Shown piece after piece: positions 44,802-53,400 of a stretch of 64,000 nucleotides of DNA (position 1 is the stretch's first letter; each line of letters starts with the position of its first letter). Made by a program: the position numbers and the translations under genes. The notes under the pieces are model-generated. The model was given only the letters and a program-made list of their open reading frames with translations. It had not been told where the DNA came from and searched no databases. Origin of the DNA: Anaerocolumna jejuensis DSM 15929 (GTDB lineage Bacteria > Bacillota > Clostridia > Lachnospirales > Lachnospiraceae); assembly GCF_900142215.1 (NCBI RefSeq), contig NZ_FRAC01000014.1, positions 62,001 to 126,000 of the forward strand, given 5' to 3'.

Positions 44802-45937
44802 ACCTGCACCTCCATCATATTAATAAATTCGTCAAACAGGAACTCGGAATCCTGAGGACCTGCACAGGCCTCGGGATGAAACTGCACTGTGAATATATTC
44901 TTGTTCAGATAATGGTAGCCTTCAATGGTACCGTCATTGGCATTGATAAAGTACTTTTCAGCAATGTCCTCCTGCAGGCTTCCATCCTCCACCACATATC
45001 CGTGGTTCTGGGAAGAGATATAGACTCTGCCCGTCTTTAAATCCTTTACCGGATGGTTCGCTCCCCTGTGCCCGTACTTTAACTTACTGGTATCTCCGCC
45101 GCAGGCTAATGCCATAAGCTGATGTCCCAGGCAAATTGCAAAGATGGGAACATCACTTTGATACATTTTCTTAATCTCTTCAATTATCTCTGTACATTCC
45201 TTCGGATCTCCCGGTCCATTGGAAAGCATAATGCCGTCGGGGCCGTCTCCCAGGATTTCCTCCGCCTTTGTAAGAGCAGGATATACTGTCACATCACAGC
45301 CTCTTTTTAGCAGGCAGTCCTTAATATTATCCTTGGAACCATAATCCAATAAGGCTACTTTATAGTGCCCTGTCTTGTAAGGGTGTACTTTTAAGCCGCT
45401 TCTTGCAAGGTCTGCAAGAGAGGGTGTAAAATCTTCTGCCAGATAGCTCTGCTTTTGTGCACAGGTTACCTTCTTTACCACTCCTGTTACCTTATGGGCC
45501 TTTAATTCCTTTATTACTTCTTTTACATCCACATCTTCCCTGCAGGTAATCATACCGTTCATGGTACCCTTTTCCCTTAATATCTTGGTAAGGGCCCTGG
45601 TATCTATTCCTGCAATTCCCGGAATATCGTTCTGCTCTAAGAAATATTCAATGGTGTCCTCACTGCGAAAGTTACTTGGTCTCCTTGCGATTTCTCTTAC
45701 GATATAACCGTCCACCCAAGGTTTTCTGGATTCCATATCCTCATAGCATACCCCGTAATTTCCAATCAGAGGATATGTCATAACAACAGCCTGTCCCGCA
45801 TAGGAGGGGTCTGTCAGAATCTCCAGATAGCCCGACATGGAGGTATTAAATACGATTTCACTGATAACATCCCTTGTTGAACCAATACTTGTTCCTGCAA
45901 ATACATTGCCGTCTTCCAGTATTAAGAAAGCTTTCAT
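44789..45937 (-). CDS. carA: Carbamoyl phosphate synthase small subunit (glutaminase)
   Basis: 382 residues from the ATG at 45937, preceded by AGGTGG; an upstream GTG (45946) in the same frame is less likely. The N-terminal small-subunit domain (VFNTSMSGYLEILTDPSY) is followed by class I glutamine amidotransferase with nucleophile Cys in FAICLGHQL and His/Glu in QFHPEA. It supplies ammonia to CarB. A leader terminator at 46020 suggests control by attenuation. Confidence 0.96.
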   Translation of the reverse strand: MKAFLILEDGNVFAGTSIGSTRDVISEIVFNTSMSGYLEILTDPSYAGQAVVMTYPLIGNYGVCYEDMESRKPWVDGYIVREIARRPSNFRSEDTIEYFLEQNDIPGIAGIDTRALTKILREKGTMNGMITCREDVDVKEVIKELKAHKVTGVVKKVTCAQKQSYLAEDFTPSLADLARSGLKVHPYKTGHYKVALLDYGSKDNIKDCLLKRGCDVTVYPALTKAEEILGDGPDGIMLSNGPGDPKECTEIIEEIKKMYQSDVPIFAICLGHQLMALACGGDTSKLKYGHRGANHPVKDLKTGRVYISSQNHGYVVEDGSLQEDIAEKYFINANDGTIEGYHYLNKNIFTVQFHPEACAGPQDSEFLFDEFINMMEVQVCQK

Positions 45938-46019
45938 AACTTCCACCTGTTCCTTTCAATGTCGTACACTTAACAGTTCCCTTTGCCTGCAAAAGCAGCC
46001 TAATACCTGTTTTTGCCCG

Positions 46020-46065
46020 AAAAAAAAGAGTAGAATACTTATTTTTCCCCATACTACTCTCCCTA
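46020..46065 (-). promoter_or_regulatory. Attenuator-like terminator in the carAB leader
   Basis: On the minus strand, the stem AGAGTAG (outer arm) / CTACTCT (arms 46027-46033 and 46054-46060) is followed by TTTTTTTT (46020-46026), about 85 nt before carA. Pyrimidine genes in Firmicutes are often controlled by PyrR-dependent attenuation, but I could not find a clear PyrR-binding loop, so the effector is open. Confidence 0.55.
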
Positions 46066-46094
46066 TCCAGCCTACAGATACCCAAATTGCTAAA

Positions 46095-46123
46095 ATTCTA
46101 TCACATCTCTTTCAAAAAAACAA
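46095..46123 (-). promoter_or_regulatory. Predicted carAB promoter
   Basis: TTGTTT (46118-46123) and TAGAAT (46095-46100) on the minus strand, 17 bp apart, upstream of the attenuator-like hairpin. Confidence 0.5.
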
Positions 46124-46305
46124 GAACTTTTTTTATTAGAATTTCAACGGAGTTTTATAAGGAGTTGTTATTTATTTTTATTCATAATTTTATATAATTA
46201 TACTTTTTATTTTTTAAATAATCAAGAACTTCTTTATGATTGTTCACAATCTTTTCAATATCCCTTCATACCTGAGACATATATGAACGTTATAATATAT
46301 TCATA

Positions 46306-46382
46306 AGCTAACAACAAGGTTCCCCACCTTGCTAACATAAACTTTTTTTCATAAACCGGCCAGCAGGTTTACCTGCTGGCCC
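46306..46382. other. Two intergenic hairpins
   Basis: CAAGGT-TCCCC-ACCTTG, followed 11 nt later by TTTTTTTC on the plus strand, and GGCCAGCAGGT-TT-ACCTGCTGGCC (about 46358-46382), a perfect 11-bp stem. The remainder between the carA promoter and 46500 is AT-rich. These may be a small RNA or terminator; no known RNA family was recognised. Confidence 0.35.
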
Positions 46383-46456
46383 CTCCTTTGTCCTCTGGTC
46401 TGAAGCTTCCGTTTCCAAATACCTCCTAAATTTCCATCACTTATCTATTACATATT

Positions 46457-46476
46457 TGTTACAAAAATGTTACAAT
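46457..46476 (+). promoter_or_regulatory. Direct repeat TGTTACAA upstream of the Cys-rich peptide
   Basis: TGTTACAA occurs twice one helical turn apart (roughly 46459 and 46469) about 50 bp before the start codon. It overlaps the likely promoter and could bind a regulator. Confidence 0.35.
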
Positions 46477-46521
46477 TTATTTGTTCCTAAAAGATAGCAA
46501 ACAACAAGGAGGATATTACTT

Positions 46522-46620
46522 ATGTGTTTCAACTTTAGTTCATGTCACTTCAGCTCTTGCAACTTTAGCGAATTATGCAAACAACTATTAAAATATTGCA
46601 GTTTTAGCTCCTGCTACTAA
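46522..46620 (+). CDS. Cys-rich 32-residue peptide with FSSC repeats
   Basis: ATG at 46522 with an ideal AAGGAGGA site 8 nt upstream, a TAA at 46618, and its own terminator 18 nt after the stop. Too short for routine gene calling. The peptide has Cys at 2, 8, 13, 19, 26 and 31, and aromatic residues and Ser around them (NFSSC, HFSSC, NFSEL, SFSSC), giving a period of about five to six residues. No leader-core cleavage site and no modifying enzyme nearby. Candidates: metal-binding or thioether-bridged peptide, or leader peptide; none is proven. Confidence 0.6.
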   Translation: MCFNFSSCHFSSCNFSELCKQLLKYCSFSSCY

Positions 46621-46637
46621 GCATTGGATTTCCTTAA

Positions 46638-46669
46638 AGGCTCAACCTACCGGGTGGGGCCTTTTTTTA
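46638..46669 (+). terminator. Terminator of the Cys-rich peptide gene
   Basis: Stem AGGCTCAACC / GGGTGGGGCCT (one mismatch), then TTTTTTT. A typical intrinsic terminator. Confidence 0.85.
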
Positions 46670-46696
46670 TTGTTTTACCATAAGCATACCTATCAC

Positions 46697-46858
46697 AAGC
46701 TTGCCTGTGAAACTGCTTGTAAACTATTCTCCATACATATCGCAAGCCTGCTTATGAAATTGCTTACAAACTATTCTCCATATATTCGCAAGCCTGCTTA
46801 TGAAATTGCTTACAAACTATTCTCCATACATTCGCAAGCCTGCTTGTGGCATTTCTCA
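46697..46858 (+). repeat. Tandem repeat, 46-47 bp unit, about 3.5 copies
   Basis: Units at 46697-46743, 46744-46789, 46790-46835 and a partial fourth to 46858. The middle two differ at one base; the first differs at several. Each contains AAGCCTGCTTATGAAATTGC and ACTATTCTCCATA. No spacers, so not CRISPR, and no plausible coding frame. It lies between the peptide terminator and the peptidoglycan-binding gene. The remaining sequence to 47050 is AT-rich. Confidence 0.85.
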
Positions 46859-47051
46859 AATAATAAGTTTAAAATGCCAGGCATTTTCAATCTATTCCTC
46901 ATGCATATTGCCAGGCTGCTTTCAGTATTTATCAAATAGTAAGTTAAAATATACATCCCATTTTTCAACAAAATTGTATATATCAAACATATTTTCCAAA
47001 TATTACTTGTGTTTTTTACCAATTGATTTATAATTAATTACAGAGTAAGAA

Positions 47052-47118
47052 AGTGTGCATAGAAACCCTTTCACACTTCATTATTTATGGCAGTACCGCA
47101 GACAAGTCTGCGGTATAC
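47052..47118 (+). repeat. R2 repeat forming the leader of the peptidoglycan-binding protein gene
   Basis: 67 bp with the constant ATTATTTATGGCAGTACC linker and the hairpin ACCGCAGAC-AA-GTCTGCGGT; the first hairpin is less perfect here (AGTGTGCA...TTTCACACT). It ends 13 nt before the ATG at 47132, and its end is followed by the GGGGGAAA ribosome binding site. Confidence 0.85.
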
Positions 47119-47131
47119 AATGGGGGAAAAC

Positions 47132-47611
47132 ATGAAAAAACTTAAGAAATTTTTGTCTCAATTTATGCTGATTGCATGTCTAAGTACCTTTATAGCGCCT
47201 AATGCCGAAGTACTTCCAAACTTATCAATTGTTTCTACAGCACAGGCTGCTGCTTATAGCAAAGAAACGATTAATGATGTGCAGGAAGCTCTGAATTATG
47301 CGGGCTATAATTGTGGAACACCGGATGGAGTTGTTGGGAAAAATACAAAGACTGCAATTAGAAAGTACCAGAAAGCCAAGGGCCTTAAAGTTACGGGTGC
47401 TGTCAATAACACCCTCATAAAGTCCTTAGGTGTCACTGTCCACAAAAAAACTTCTTCCCGAACCGCCAGAACGGAAGCAACCGTATATATCACAAGGACC
47501 GGGTCTAAATATCACCGGGCAGGATGCCGTTATTTAAGGCAATCCCAAATTGCCATTTCTTTATCAGAAGCTAAGAAATATTATGATCCTTGTTCTGTTT
47601 GTAATCCATAA
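47132..47611 (+). CDS. Secreted peptidoglycan-binding protein with C-terminal Cys/His motif
   Basis: 159 residues from the ATG at 47132, where GGGGG and a signal peptide (MKKLKKFLSQ..., cleavage near TAQAA) begin; the longer frame would be translated across the R2 repeat. A PG_binding_1 domain (about 50-105: VQEALNYAGYNCGTPDGVVG, AIRKYQKAKGLKVTG) is followed by an SR-rich linker and YHRAGCRYL...DPCSVCNP, a compact zinc-binding motif seen at the end of some secreted proteins. Probably attached to the cell wall. The linker and catalytic partner are not evident, so it may only bind. Confidence 0.82.
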   Translation: MKKLKKFLSQFMLIACLSTFIAPNAEVLPNLSIVSTAQAAAYSKETINDVQEALNYAGYNCGTPDGVVGKNTKTAIRKYQKAKGLKVTGAVNNTLIKSLGVTVHKKTSSRTARTEATVYITRTGSKYHRAGCRYLRQSQIAISLSEAKKYYDPCSVCNP

Positions 47612-47619
47612 ATTCATGT

Positions 47620-47655
47620 TCTGCCCAAGGAATTTCCTTTGGGCAGATTTTTTAT
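47620..47655 (+). terminator. Terminator of the peptidoglycan-binding gene
   Basis: Stem TCTGCCCAAGG / CCTTTGGGCAGA (about 47620-47647), followed by TTTTTTATTT. Confidence 0.85.
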
Positions 47656-47770
47656 TTAACGCGTATTCGTACGCATTGTTCCATTATGAGATTATTGAGA
47701 AAACACGGAAATGGCCTTTGACCTAATAAAAGGGTGGGATTCGGCGAATCCCACCTCTGCTAAATACTGA

Positions 47771-49045
47771 CTAACCAAGTTCTCCAATTCTCGTTACGGC
47801 AACATAAATTCCTGATATCCTATACCAGGTGGGTAAATCAACAATCCCATTGGCCGGAAGTCCAAAGGTCTCCTGAAAAGCTCTTACGGCGGCCTCTGTC
47901 TGTGGTCCATAGACACCATCTGCTGCTACCGTCGGAACAGAGGAGTAGACTCCTGCAATGGCATTTAACTGCTCCTGCATCTGCCTTACACTATCTCCTC
48001 TTGAACCAATGGAAAGATTGGCACCAGGCCAGGAGGAAGGAACTCCTGCTACTTCATTTGCGGAATTGATATAAATACTGTTACCATAGAAATTCCTTAA
48101 TATCTGAATGGCCGTCATCCCCTGGTCACCAAGGGCTTTTGAGCCCCATTGTGTCATCCATCCCGGACAGGTCACGTTTCTGCCGTCGCAATATTGTGTG
48201 AGTATCGGCTGTCTTACATTCGGCCTTGACAGATAATTGTTAAACACCTCATCCACTGCCTGGGATACGGTATCATATATATTCCTTCCAGGCATCCATT
48301 TATGGTCAAAAGCCGTGGAAGAGGTAATCGTAAAGTTATAGCCCCTATTTCTGTACCATTCCGTATAGACCCGGTTCAGGGTAAATGACATTATGGCAAG
48401 TACATTGGCTGTTATAGTGGAAGCCGGCCATGTAGCATAGATTTCACTGGAAGCAACATTTTTGATATAATCCCGGTAACGTATATAATAATTCTCTGCA
48501 CTGGTATCAGACGGGGGTCCATCATGTACTATTACGAATTCCGGAATAACCACGCTTGTTAAAACAATTTCTCCGCTTTCACTGGTGGGTTTGATTTCTG
48601 ATTCTGCAATTTTAGGCGGATAATCTCCGTATAGTGTATGAGGGGGGATAACAAACAGCTGTGTTCCCGGCTGTTCTCTTAATGAAATAGGCTGAATTGC
48701 CGTAACATCCGGCAGAATCTGTGAACCATCTACATCTACATTATCAAAGCCTTCTGCGGCAACGTTGATATTATATTCCGAGTAGGGCTGTGCAGTGGAG
48801 GCAGGATCAAGACTATAATCAATATTAGGAGCCTGCAATTCTACCTGGGAAGTCCGGCCTAAATTATCTGTTGTCAGTTCTTCTACCGTAGTATCAGGGT
48901 CACCGGTATAGGTTATTCTGACCTTGGCATTTGGTATAGGGCGAAATCCCTGTTCTGTGGTCACATTCACCTGAAGCTTTCCCAAGTTCTGTGTTCCCAC
49001 CTGGGCCGGATAAATTTTTATGTCATTATAATTATAACTGCTCAT
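47771..49045 (-). CDS. SleC-like spore cortex-lytic enzyme
   Basis: 424 residues, no signal peptide. The N-terminal half has a carboxypeptidase-regulatory-like beta domain (GKLQVNVTTEQGFRPIPNAK), the middle is a SpoIID-like catalytic region (YIKNVASSEIYATWPASTI, then FTLNRVYTEWYRNRGYNFTI) and the end is a PG_binding_1 domain (QMQEQLNAIAG, ADGVYGPQTEAAVRAFQETF). This is the architecture of SleC, the clostridial lytic transglycosylase that degrades spore cortex during germination after cleavage by Csp proteases. The weak ribosome site (GTGTGAAAA) fits tight, sporulation-specific expression. Confidence 0.85.
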   Translation of the reverse strand: MSSYNYNDIKIYPAQVGTQNLGKLQVNVTTEQGFRPIPNAKVRITYTGDPDTTVEELTTDNLGRTSQVELQAPNIDYSLDPASTAQPYSEYNINVAAEGFDNVDVDGSQILPDVTAIQPISLREQPGTQLFVIPPHTLYGDYPPKIAESEIKPTSESGEIVLTSVVIPEFVIVHDGPPSDTSAENYYIRYRDYIKNVASSEIYATWPASTITANVLAIMSFTLNRVYTEWYRNRGYNFTITSSTAFDHKWMPGRNIYDTVSQAVDEVFNNYLSRPNVRQPILTQYCDGRNVTCPGWMTQWGSKALGDQGMTAIQILRNFYGNSIYINSANEVAGVPSSWPGANLSIGSRGDSVRQMQEQLNAIAGVYSSVPTVAADGVYGPQTEAAVRAFQETFGLPANGIVDLPTWYRISGIYVAVTRIGELG

Positions 49046-49138
49046 TTTTCACACTTTTATGAGAGATTTAATTCAATATATGCGGTACTAGTCAAGATAA
49101 TGATTCCTTCCTTTAATTTCATTTCCTATTATTTATGC

Positions 49139-49192
49139 AAAAATAAGCTGCTCCAATGCCCTTCTTCCAATTGCATTGAAACAGCTTATTTT
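49139..49192 (-). terminator. Terminator of the second opp operon
   Basis: Stem AAATAAGCTG...AATGC / GCATT...CAGCTTATTT (49141-49159 with 49173-49190). T-runs occur on both strands. Confidence 0.8.
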
Positions 49193-49223
49193 ATAATTAG
49201 TGAAATATTAATATTTATACAGT

Positions 49224-50048
49224 TTATACAGTGGACAAATCCCATTCTTCATAAATCTTTGGAACATCGCTGATAAGCCGTTTCGTATAATCGGCCTTTG
49301 AATGAAGAATAACTTCATCGGCAGTACCTCTTTCTACGAATTTACCATGCTCCATAATATAAACACTGTCCGAAATATAATAGGCCAGGCCGATATCATG
49401 GGTAATAAAGATTATGGTCATACCGGTCTCATCCCTTAAATGCAGCAGCATGTCAAGGATAGTGGCACGGGAACAGGCATCAATCATTGAGGTAGGCTCA
49501 TCTGCCAGCAAAATCTTCGGCTTCAGCAGGAAGATTCTCGCTATCATAAGACGCTGCATCTGGCCTCCTGAGAGCTCGAAAGGATATTTGTTGGTAAGCT
49601 CCGCAAACTTTAGATTTACAAAGCTGCAGGCTTCCGTCATCATCTCCATTTTCTTCTCCATGGGAAAGGTTCTTCCCCCTCGCATATTAATACAATCAAG
49701 AAGCACCGTATCTATCTTTGAGAAAATATTATAGGAGGAAAAGGGGTCCTGAAAAATAGCCTGAATATCCTTCCAATATCCCTTTTTCTTTTTTCTGGTA
49801 CTGATATCACGGGGCTTTCCCTGGAAAAAGATCTCCCCCTCTGTTGCATTACTAAGGCCCAGGAGCAGCTTGCTCAGTGTAGTCTTTCCGCTTCCTGATT
49901 CCCCTACAATGGATATCAGTTCTCCTTCATGGAATTCAAAGTCTACATGGTCCACCGCAACGGTCTTCTTGTTACCCATGCCAAATACCTTTGTTACACC
50001 TTTTCCGCTTAAACATAAGGGTCTGCTGTTTTTCTCATTATTTTTCAT
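49224..50048 (-). CDS. ABC transporter ATP-binding protein, OppF-type (importer 2)
   Basis: 274 residues. Walker A GESGSGKT, Q-loop AIFQDPFSSY, signature LSGGQMQR, Walker B ILLADEPTSMID and switch FITHDIGLAYY. Last gene of the operon; overlaps the upstream OppD-type gene by 11 nt. Shorter than typical OppF, lacking the C-terminal oligopeptide-family tail. It probably pairs with the 50038-51048 ATPase to energise uptake of the substrate bound by the 53401 lipoprotein. Confidence 0.92.
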   Translation of the reverse strand: MKNNEKNSRPLCLSGKGVTKVFGMGNKKTVAVDHVDFEFHEGELISIVGESGSGKTTLSKLLLGLSNATEGEIFFQGKPRDISTRKKKKGYWKDIQAIFQDPFSSYNIFSKIDTVLLDCINMRGGRTFPMEKKMEMMTEACSFVNLKFAELTNKYPFELSGGQMQRLMIARIFLLKPKILLADEPTSMIDACSRATILDMLLHLRDETGMTIIFITHDIGLAYYISDSVYIMEHGKFVERGTADEVILHSKADYTKRLISDVPKIYEEWDLSTV

Positions 50049-51048
50049 TGCCGTACACCTCCCTCAGTTTCTCAACATCATAAATACAGCGGTAACTGCG
50101 GCCTTCCTCAAACTCCTTTGAGTCAATTGAAATGGCGCGGCATTCAGCAGTGGCATACCTGCACCGTTCTGCAAACCGGCAGCCAGCAGGAGGTTTTTTA
50201 AGGTTCGGCGGTGTTCCGGGAATTGCTGTAAGCTTCACATCACGGCTTCCGGCTTCCGGTACGATAATAGAGCCCATAAGTCCCTTGGAATAAGGATGGA
50301 TAGGGTCAAATACCATTTCCTTTGCCTTCCCTTTTTCCACAATCTGTCCTGCATACATTACCATAATATCATCTGTTACATTATATAATAATGGCAGCTC
50401 ATGGGTTATAAATATCATGGATTTTATATAACCCTTCTCCATGAGGTTCTTTAACATCTTAATGACCATTTTCTGGCTCGTTACATCCAGAGCACTGGAA
50501 GGCTCATCCGCTATTAATACCTTTGGTGATAGAATGGTTGAAATAGCAATTACGGTTCTTTGCTTCATACCTCCTGATAATTCCACCGCATGTTTTTCCA
50601 GTACGGAGGCAGGAAGTCCAAGCTCTTCAAATCTGGCTTTTGCCATATCATAAATGTCTTTTTTTGTTTTCTTAGGCTCATGAACACGGATAACATCTTC
50701 TATAAAACGAATAATTTTCTGAGTAGGATTTAAAGCATTCATAGCTGCCTGGGGGATATAAGCAATTTCCGTACCAAGTATGTTTCTTCGTATATCATCG
50801 GGATCCATCTTGGATATATTCTTTCCGTCTACGACAATATCTCCGCTGATATAATGGAGGGGAGGAAAATAATATCCCATAAGGCTTAAGGCCAGTGTGG
50901 ATTTTCCGCAGCCTGACTCACCGGCAATACCAAGGGATTTCCCTTCTTCGATTTTTAAAGACACCCCGTCAACAGCATAAACATCTTCTCTGAATCTTGT
51001 GATATATTTTGTCTTGAGGTCTTTAACCTCCAGCATTGTCTTTCCCAT
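50038..51048 (-). CDS. ABC transporter ATP-binding protein, OppD-type (importer 2)
   Basis: 336 residues. Walker A GESGCGKS, signature LSGGMKQR, Walker B VLIADEPSSALD and switch FITHELPLL. The C-terminus keeps all four Cys of the Fe-S-type motif (AGCRFAERCRYATAECR...YRC), unlike importer 1. Between the Walker motifs it carries IPQAAMNALNP, typical of Opp ATPases with saccharide or peptide ligands. Ten bp separate it from the OppC-type gene upstream. Confidence 0.93.
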   Translation of the reverse strand: MGKTMLEVKDLKTKYITRFREDVYAVDGVSLKIEEGKSLGIAGESGCGKSTLALSLMGYYFPPLHYISGDIVVDGKNISKMDPDDIRRNILGTEIAYIPQAAMNALNPTQKIIRFIEDVIRVHEPKKTKKDIYDMAKARFEELGLPASVLEKHAVELSGGMKQRTVIAISTILSPKVLIADEPSSALDVTSQKMVIKMLKNLMEKGYIKSMIFITHELPLLYNVTDDIMVMYAGQIVEKGKAKEMVFDPIHPYSKGLMGSIIVPEAGSRDVKLTAIPGTPPNLKKPPAGCRFAERCRYATAECRAISIDSKEFEEGRSYRCIYDVEKLREVYGNEK

Positions 51049-51058
51049 AGCAGACCTC

Positions 51059-52309
51059 CTAATCTCTTAAAGTGGGGTTGAACACCTGATCGAGACCAGT
51101 ATTCATTAAATTCAGTGAGAATGATATCAAGGCAATAACAAGGATTACCGGGAAATATGCCCACCATGCACCATTTAAATGAGCGGAATAAGACATAGCC
51201 CAATCCATCATAAGTCCCAACGTGGAAACATCGGCTGTCTTTGGTCCTAATCCAATCATGGACAGGGAGGCTTCTGCCAGTATTGCTGTTGATATCTGAA
51301 GTATGAAGGCCATTACTACATAGGAAGCTATATAAGGCAATATATCCTTAATAATAATGCTTGTAAGGCTGTGTCCTGAAAGCTTGCTTAAGTTAACATG
51401 ATCCCTGTTACGAAGTGAAATAACCTGGGACCTGACTGACCTGGTAGTCCACACCCAGGAGGTTATTCCAATTACAATGGCTACTGTCGAAGCACCCCGC
51501 TTATCCTGCCCGATACTGTAGGATATCAGAATCAACAGCACAAAGGACGGAATAACGGTAAAAAGATTTGTGATGAACATGATAAAATCATCGATGAAAC
51601 CGCCAAGATATCCGGCTAATAAACCAAGAGTCAGGCCAATTAAGGTAGCTATTGTTCCGGCTATCAATCCGATTAACAGGGAGGTCTTTGTTGCGGATAC
51701 TAATTTTTTCAATACATCGTCACCAAAGTTATCCGTACCCAGTGGAAGGACCTTCACATTGGGAACATCCTTAAGATTTACATAATCGGTGTCTGATATT
51801 TTTTTTATTTCGTCCAGGGACTGAGTCTCCTGATTTTGTACCGATACTACTAAAGGCTGCTCATTCAGCGCATTGCCAAGGCTCTTATCAAGTCTTTTAT
51901 AGAAATTACGCTGAGCCATTGTCATCCCTTCCGGCTTTGCCGCAGGGTCATATTTTTCCTGCCAGAGCTTTATCAGGCTGTTGCCATCCTGCATATCAAT
52001 ATCTTCCGTCGGAACTCCGACTGCCGTAAGCCACTGTACCATGGATACTTTATCCGTATCACTTAATTTATTGGTAAGTCGCTTTGCATTCGCATCGGGA
52101 AGATCGATGGTTTTGGAATTCGTATTGATACTGTCATATACGGAGAAGTAAATTCCTGGCTTTAAAAAACTTCCTTTGCTTATCATCTGCAGGGGATCTC
52201 CCGGGCTGATGATGGGATAAATAATCACTGTTAATAACATAATCGCGAATATAACAAATCCTAAAACAAATTTGGGAGAGTGAAGCACCTGTCTAATTGT
52301 ATTTTTCAT
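51059..52309 (-). CDS. ABC transporter permease, OppC-type with extended extracytoplasmic loop (importer 2)
   Basis: 416 residues, long for an OppC. After the first membrane span (FVLGFVIFAIMLLTVIIYPII) comes an extracytoplasmic insertion of about 150 residues (SISTNSKTID-like, then QWLTAVGVPTEDIDMQDGN) before GTDNFGDDVLKKLVSATKTS and the five remaining spans. The insertion may help capture the ligand from the binding protein. The EAA-like region is LTSIIIKDILPYIASYVVM. Works with the 52324 permease. Confidence 0.9.
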   Translation of the reverse strand: MKNTIRQVLHSPKFVLGFVIFAIMLLTVIIYPIISPGDPLQMISKGSFLKPGIYFSVYDSINTNSKTIDLPDANAKRLTNKLSDTDKVSMVQWLTAVGVPTEDIDMQDGNSLIKLWQEKYDPAAKPEGMTMAQRNFYKRLDKSLGNALNEQPLVVSVQNQETQSLDEIKKISDTDYVNLKDVPNVKVLPLGTDNFGDDVLKKLVSATKTSLLIGLIAGTIATLIGLTLGLLAGYLGGFIDDFIMFITNLFTVIPSFVLLILISYSIGQDKRGASTVAIVIGITSWVWTTRSVRSQVISLRNRDHVNLSKLSGHSLTSIIIKDILPYIASYVVMAFILQISTAILAEASLSMIGLGPKTADVSTLGLMMDWAMSYSAHLNGAWWAYFPVILVIALISFSLNLMNTGLDQVFNPTLRD

Positions 52310-52323
52310 CCTGTCCGCCTCCC

Positions 52324-53328
52324 TTAATCAAATTGTGCCGCTTTTACGCGGGGATCAATAAAACCATAAATAATATCAACTATAAAGCTTGCCAGCAATA
52401 CCATAATCGTAATAATCAGTGTAGCTGCTGATAAAAGCGGATAATCAGAGTTTGATACTGCCTGCAGTATAGTTGATCCAAGTCCCGGATAACTAAAGAT
52501 TACTTCTGAAACCAGAGCTCCACCTACCATGGTACCGATAGAGAGCGCAAGTCCTGTAATCTGAGGAAGCATCGCGTTACGGAATACATAGCCTACAATT
52601 TTCCAATCCTTTATACCAAGGAAACGGCTGTATTTCACATAGTCAGCATTTAATTCATAAATTGACATAGATCTCATACCAATAGCCTGGCCGCCGATTG
52701 AAATGAGTACAATGGACCAGAATGGAAGCTGATAGTGAGCAAAAACAGATTTTACAAATTTCCAGCTGACCTGAGGAATTAAATCATATCCATAGCCACC
52801 GGAAATAGGTGCAATTTTTAAATTGATTGCAAATACAATCATAAGTATTACTGCAAGACCAAAAGCAGGAAGACTACTGAAAAATAATGTAATAGGCATT
52901 AAGACCTTATCAAATCCCTTCCGGATATAGGCCGCCAATGCCCCTAGTACATTTCCGATAACCCAGCCTACAATAATTGCCGGAAACTGCAGCGCAAGAG
53001 TCCAGGGAAGCGCTGATGAAATAATATCGGATACTTTACGTGGATATTGGCTAAAGGAAAGACCAAAATCTCCTTTAGCAGCATTTTTACAATAAGTGAT
53101 AAACTGAACATACATAGGCTTGTTGGTACCAAACTGTTCAGCGTAATGGTTATATATTTCTTTTGCCGCAGATGCATCTGATATACCCTGAGCCGATTTT
53201 GCCGTGATGGCTGCAACAGGATCTCCCGGCATTAGTCGTGGAAGAATAAAATTAAGCAGGATAGCAGCAGCGAACGTAATGAGGAACCATACAATCTTTT
53301 TGCCGAAATATTTACGATAGCCTTTCAT
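52324..53328 (-). CDS. ABC transporter permease, OppB-type (importer 2)
   Basis: 334 residues, six membrane spans. N-terminal AILLNFILPRLMPGDPV and the C-terminal LVSEVIFSYPGLGSTILQA with FIDPRVKAAQFD are typical of OppB/DppB-family permeases. It lies 72 bp after the binding-protein gene. A ribosome site GGAGGTAATC precedes the ATG. Confidence 0.93.
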   Translation of the reverse strand: MKGYRKYFGKKIVWFLITFAAAILLNFILPRLMPGDPVAAITAKSAQGISDASAAKEIYNHYAEQFGTNKPMYVQFITYCKNAAKGDFGLSFSQYPRKVSDIISSALPWTLALQFPAIIVGWVIGNVLGALAAYIRKGFDKVLMPITLFFSSLPAFGLAVILMIVFAINLKIAPISGGYGYDLIPQVSWKFVKSVFAHYQLPFWSIVLISIGGQAIGMRSMSIYELNADYVKYSRFLGIKDWKIVGYVFRNAMLPQITGLALSIGTMVGGALVSEVIFSYPGLGSTILQAVSNSDYPLLSAATLIITIMVLLASFIVDIIYGFIDPRVKAAQFD

Positions 53329-53400
53329 TGATTACCTCCATAATTTATCAGCCATGTTTCAGATTATCCCGAAGCATGGCTGACCGATTGTATTCAGGTA

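Noticed and set aside
46697..46858. Possible CRISPR array
   Set aside because: Units are directly adjacent with no variable spacers, and no cas gene is in the window.
46670..46939. Frame of 89 codons through the 46-bp tandem repeat
   Set aside because: Repeat unit is 46-47 bp, so the peptide frame shifts between units; composition is not protein-like and no start signal is present.
47087..47131. N-terminal extension of the peptidoglycan-binding protein
   Set aside because: It is encoded by the R2 repeat, whereas the ATG at 47132 starts a signal peptide after GGGGGAAA.
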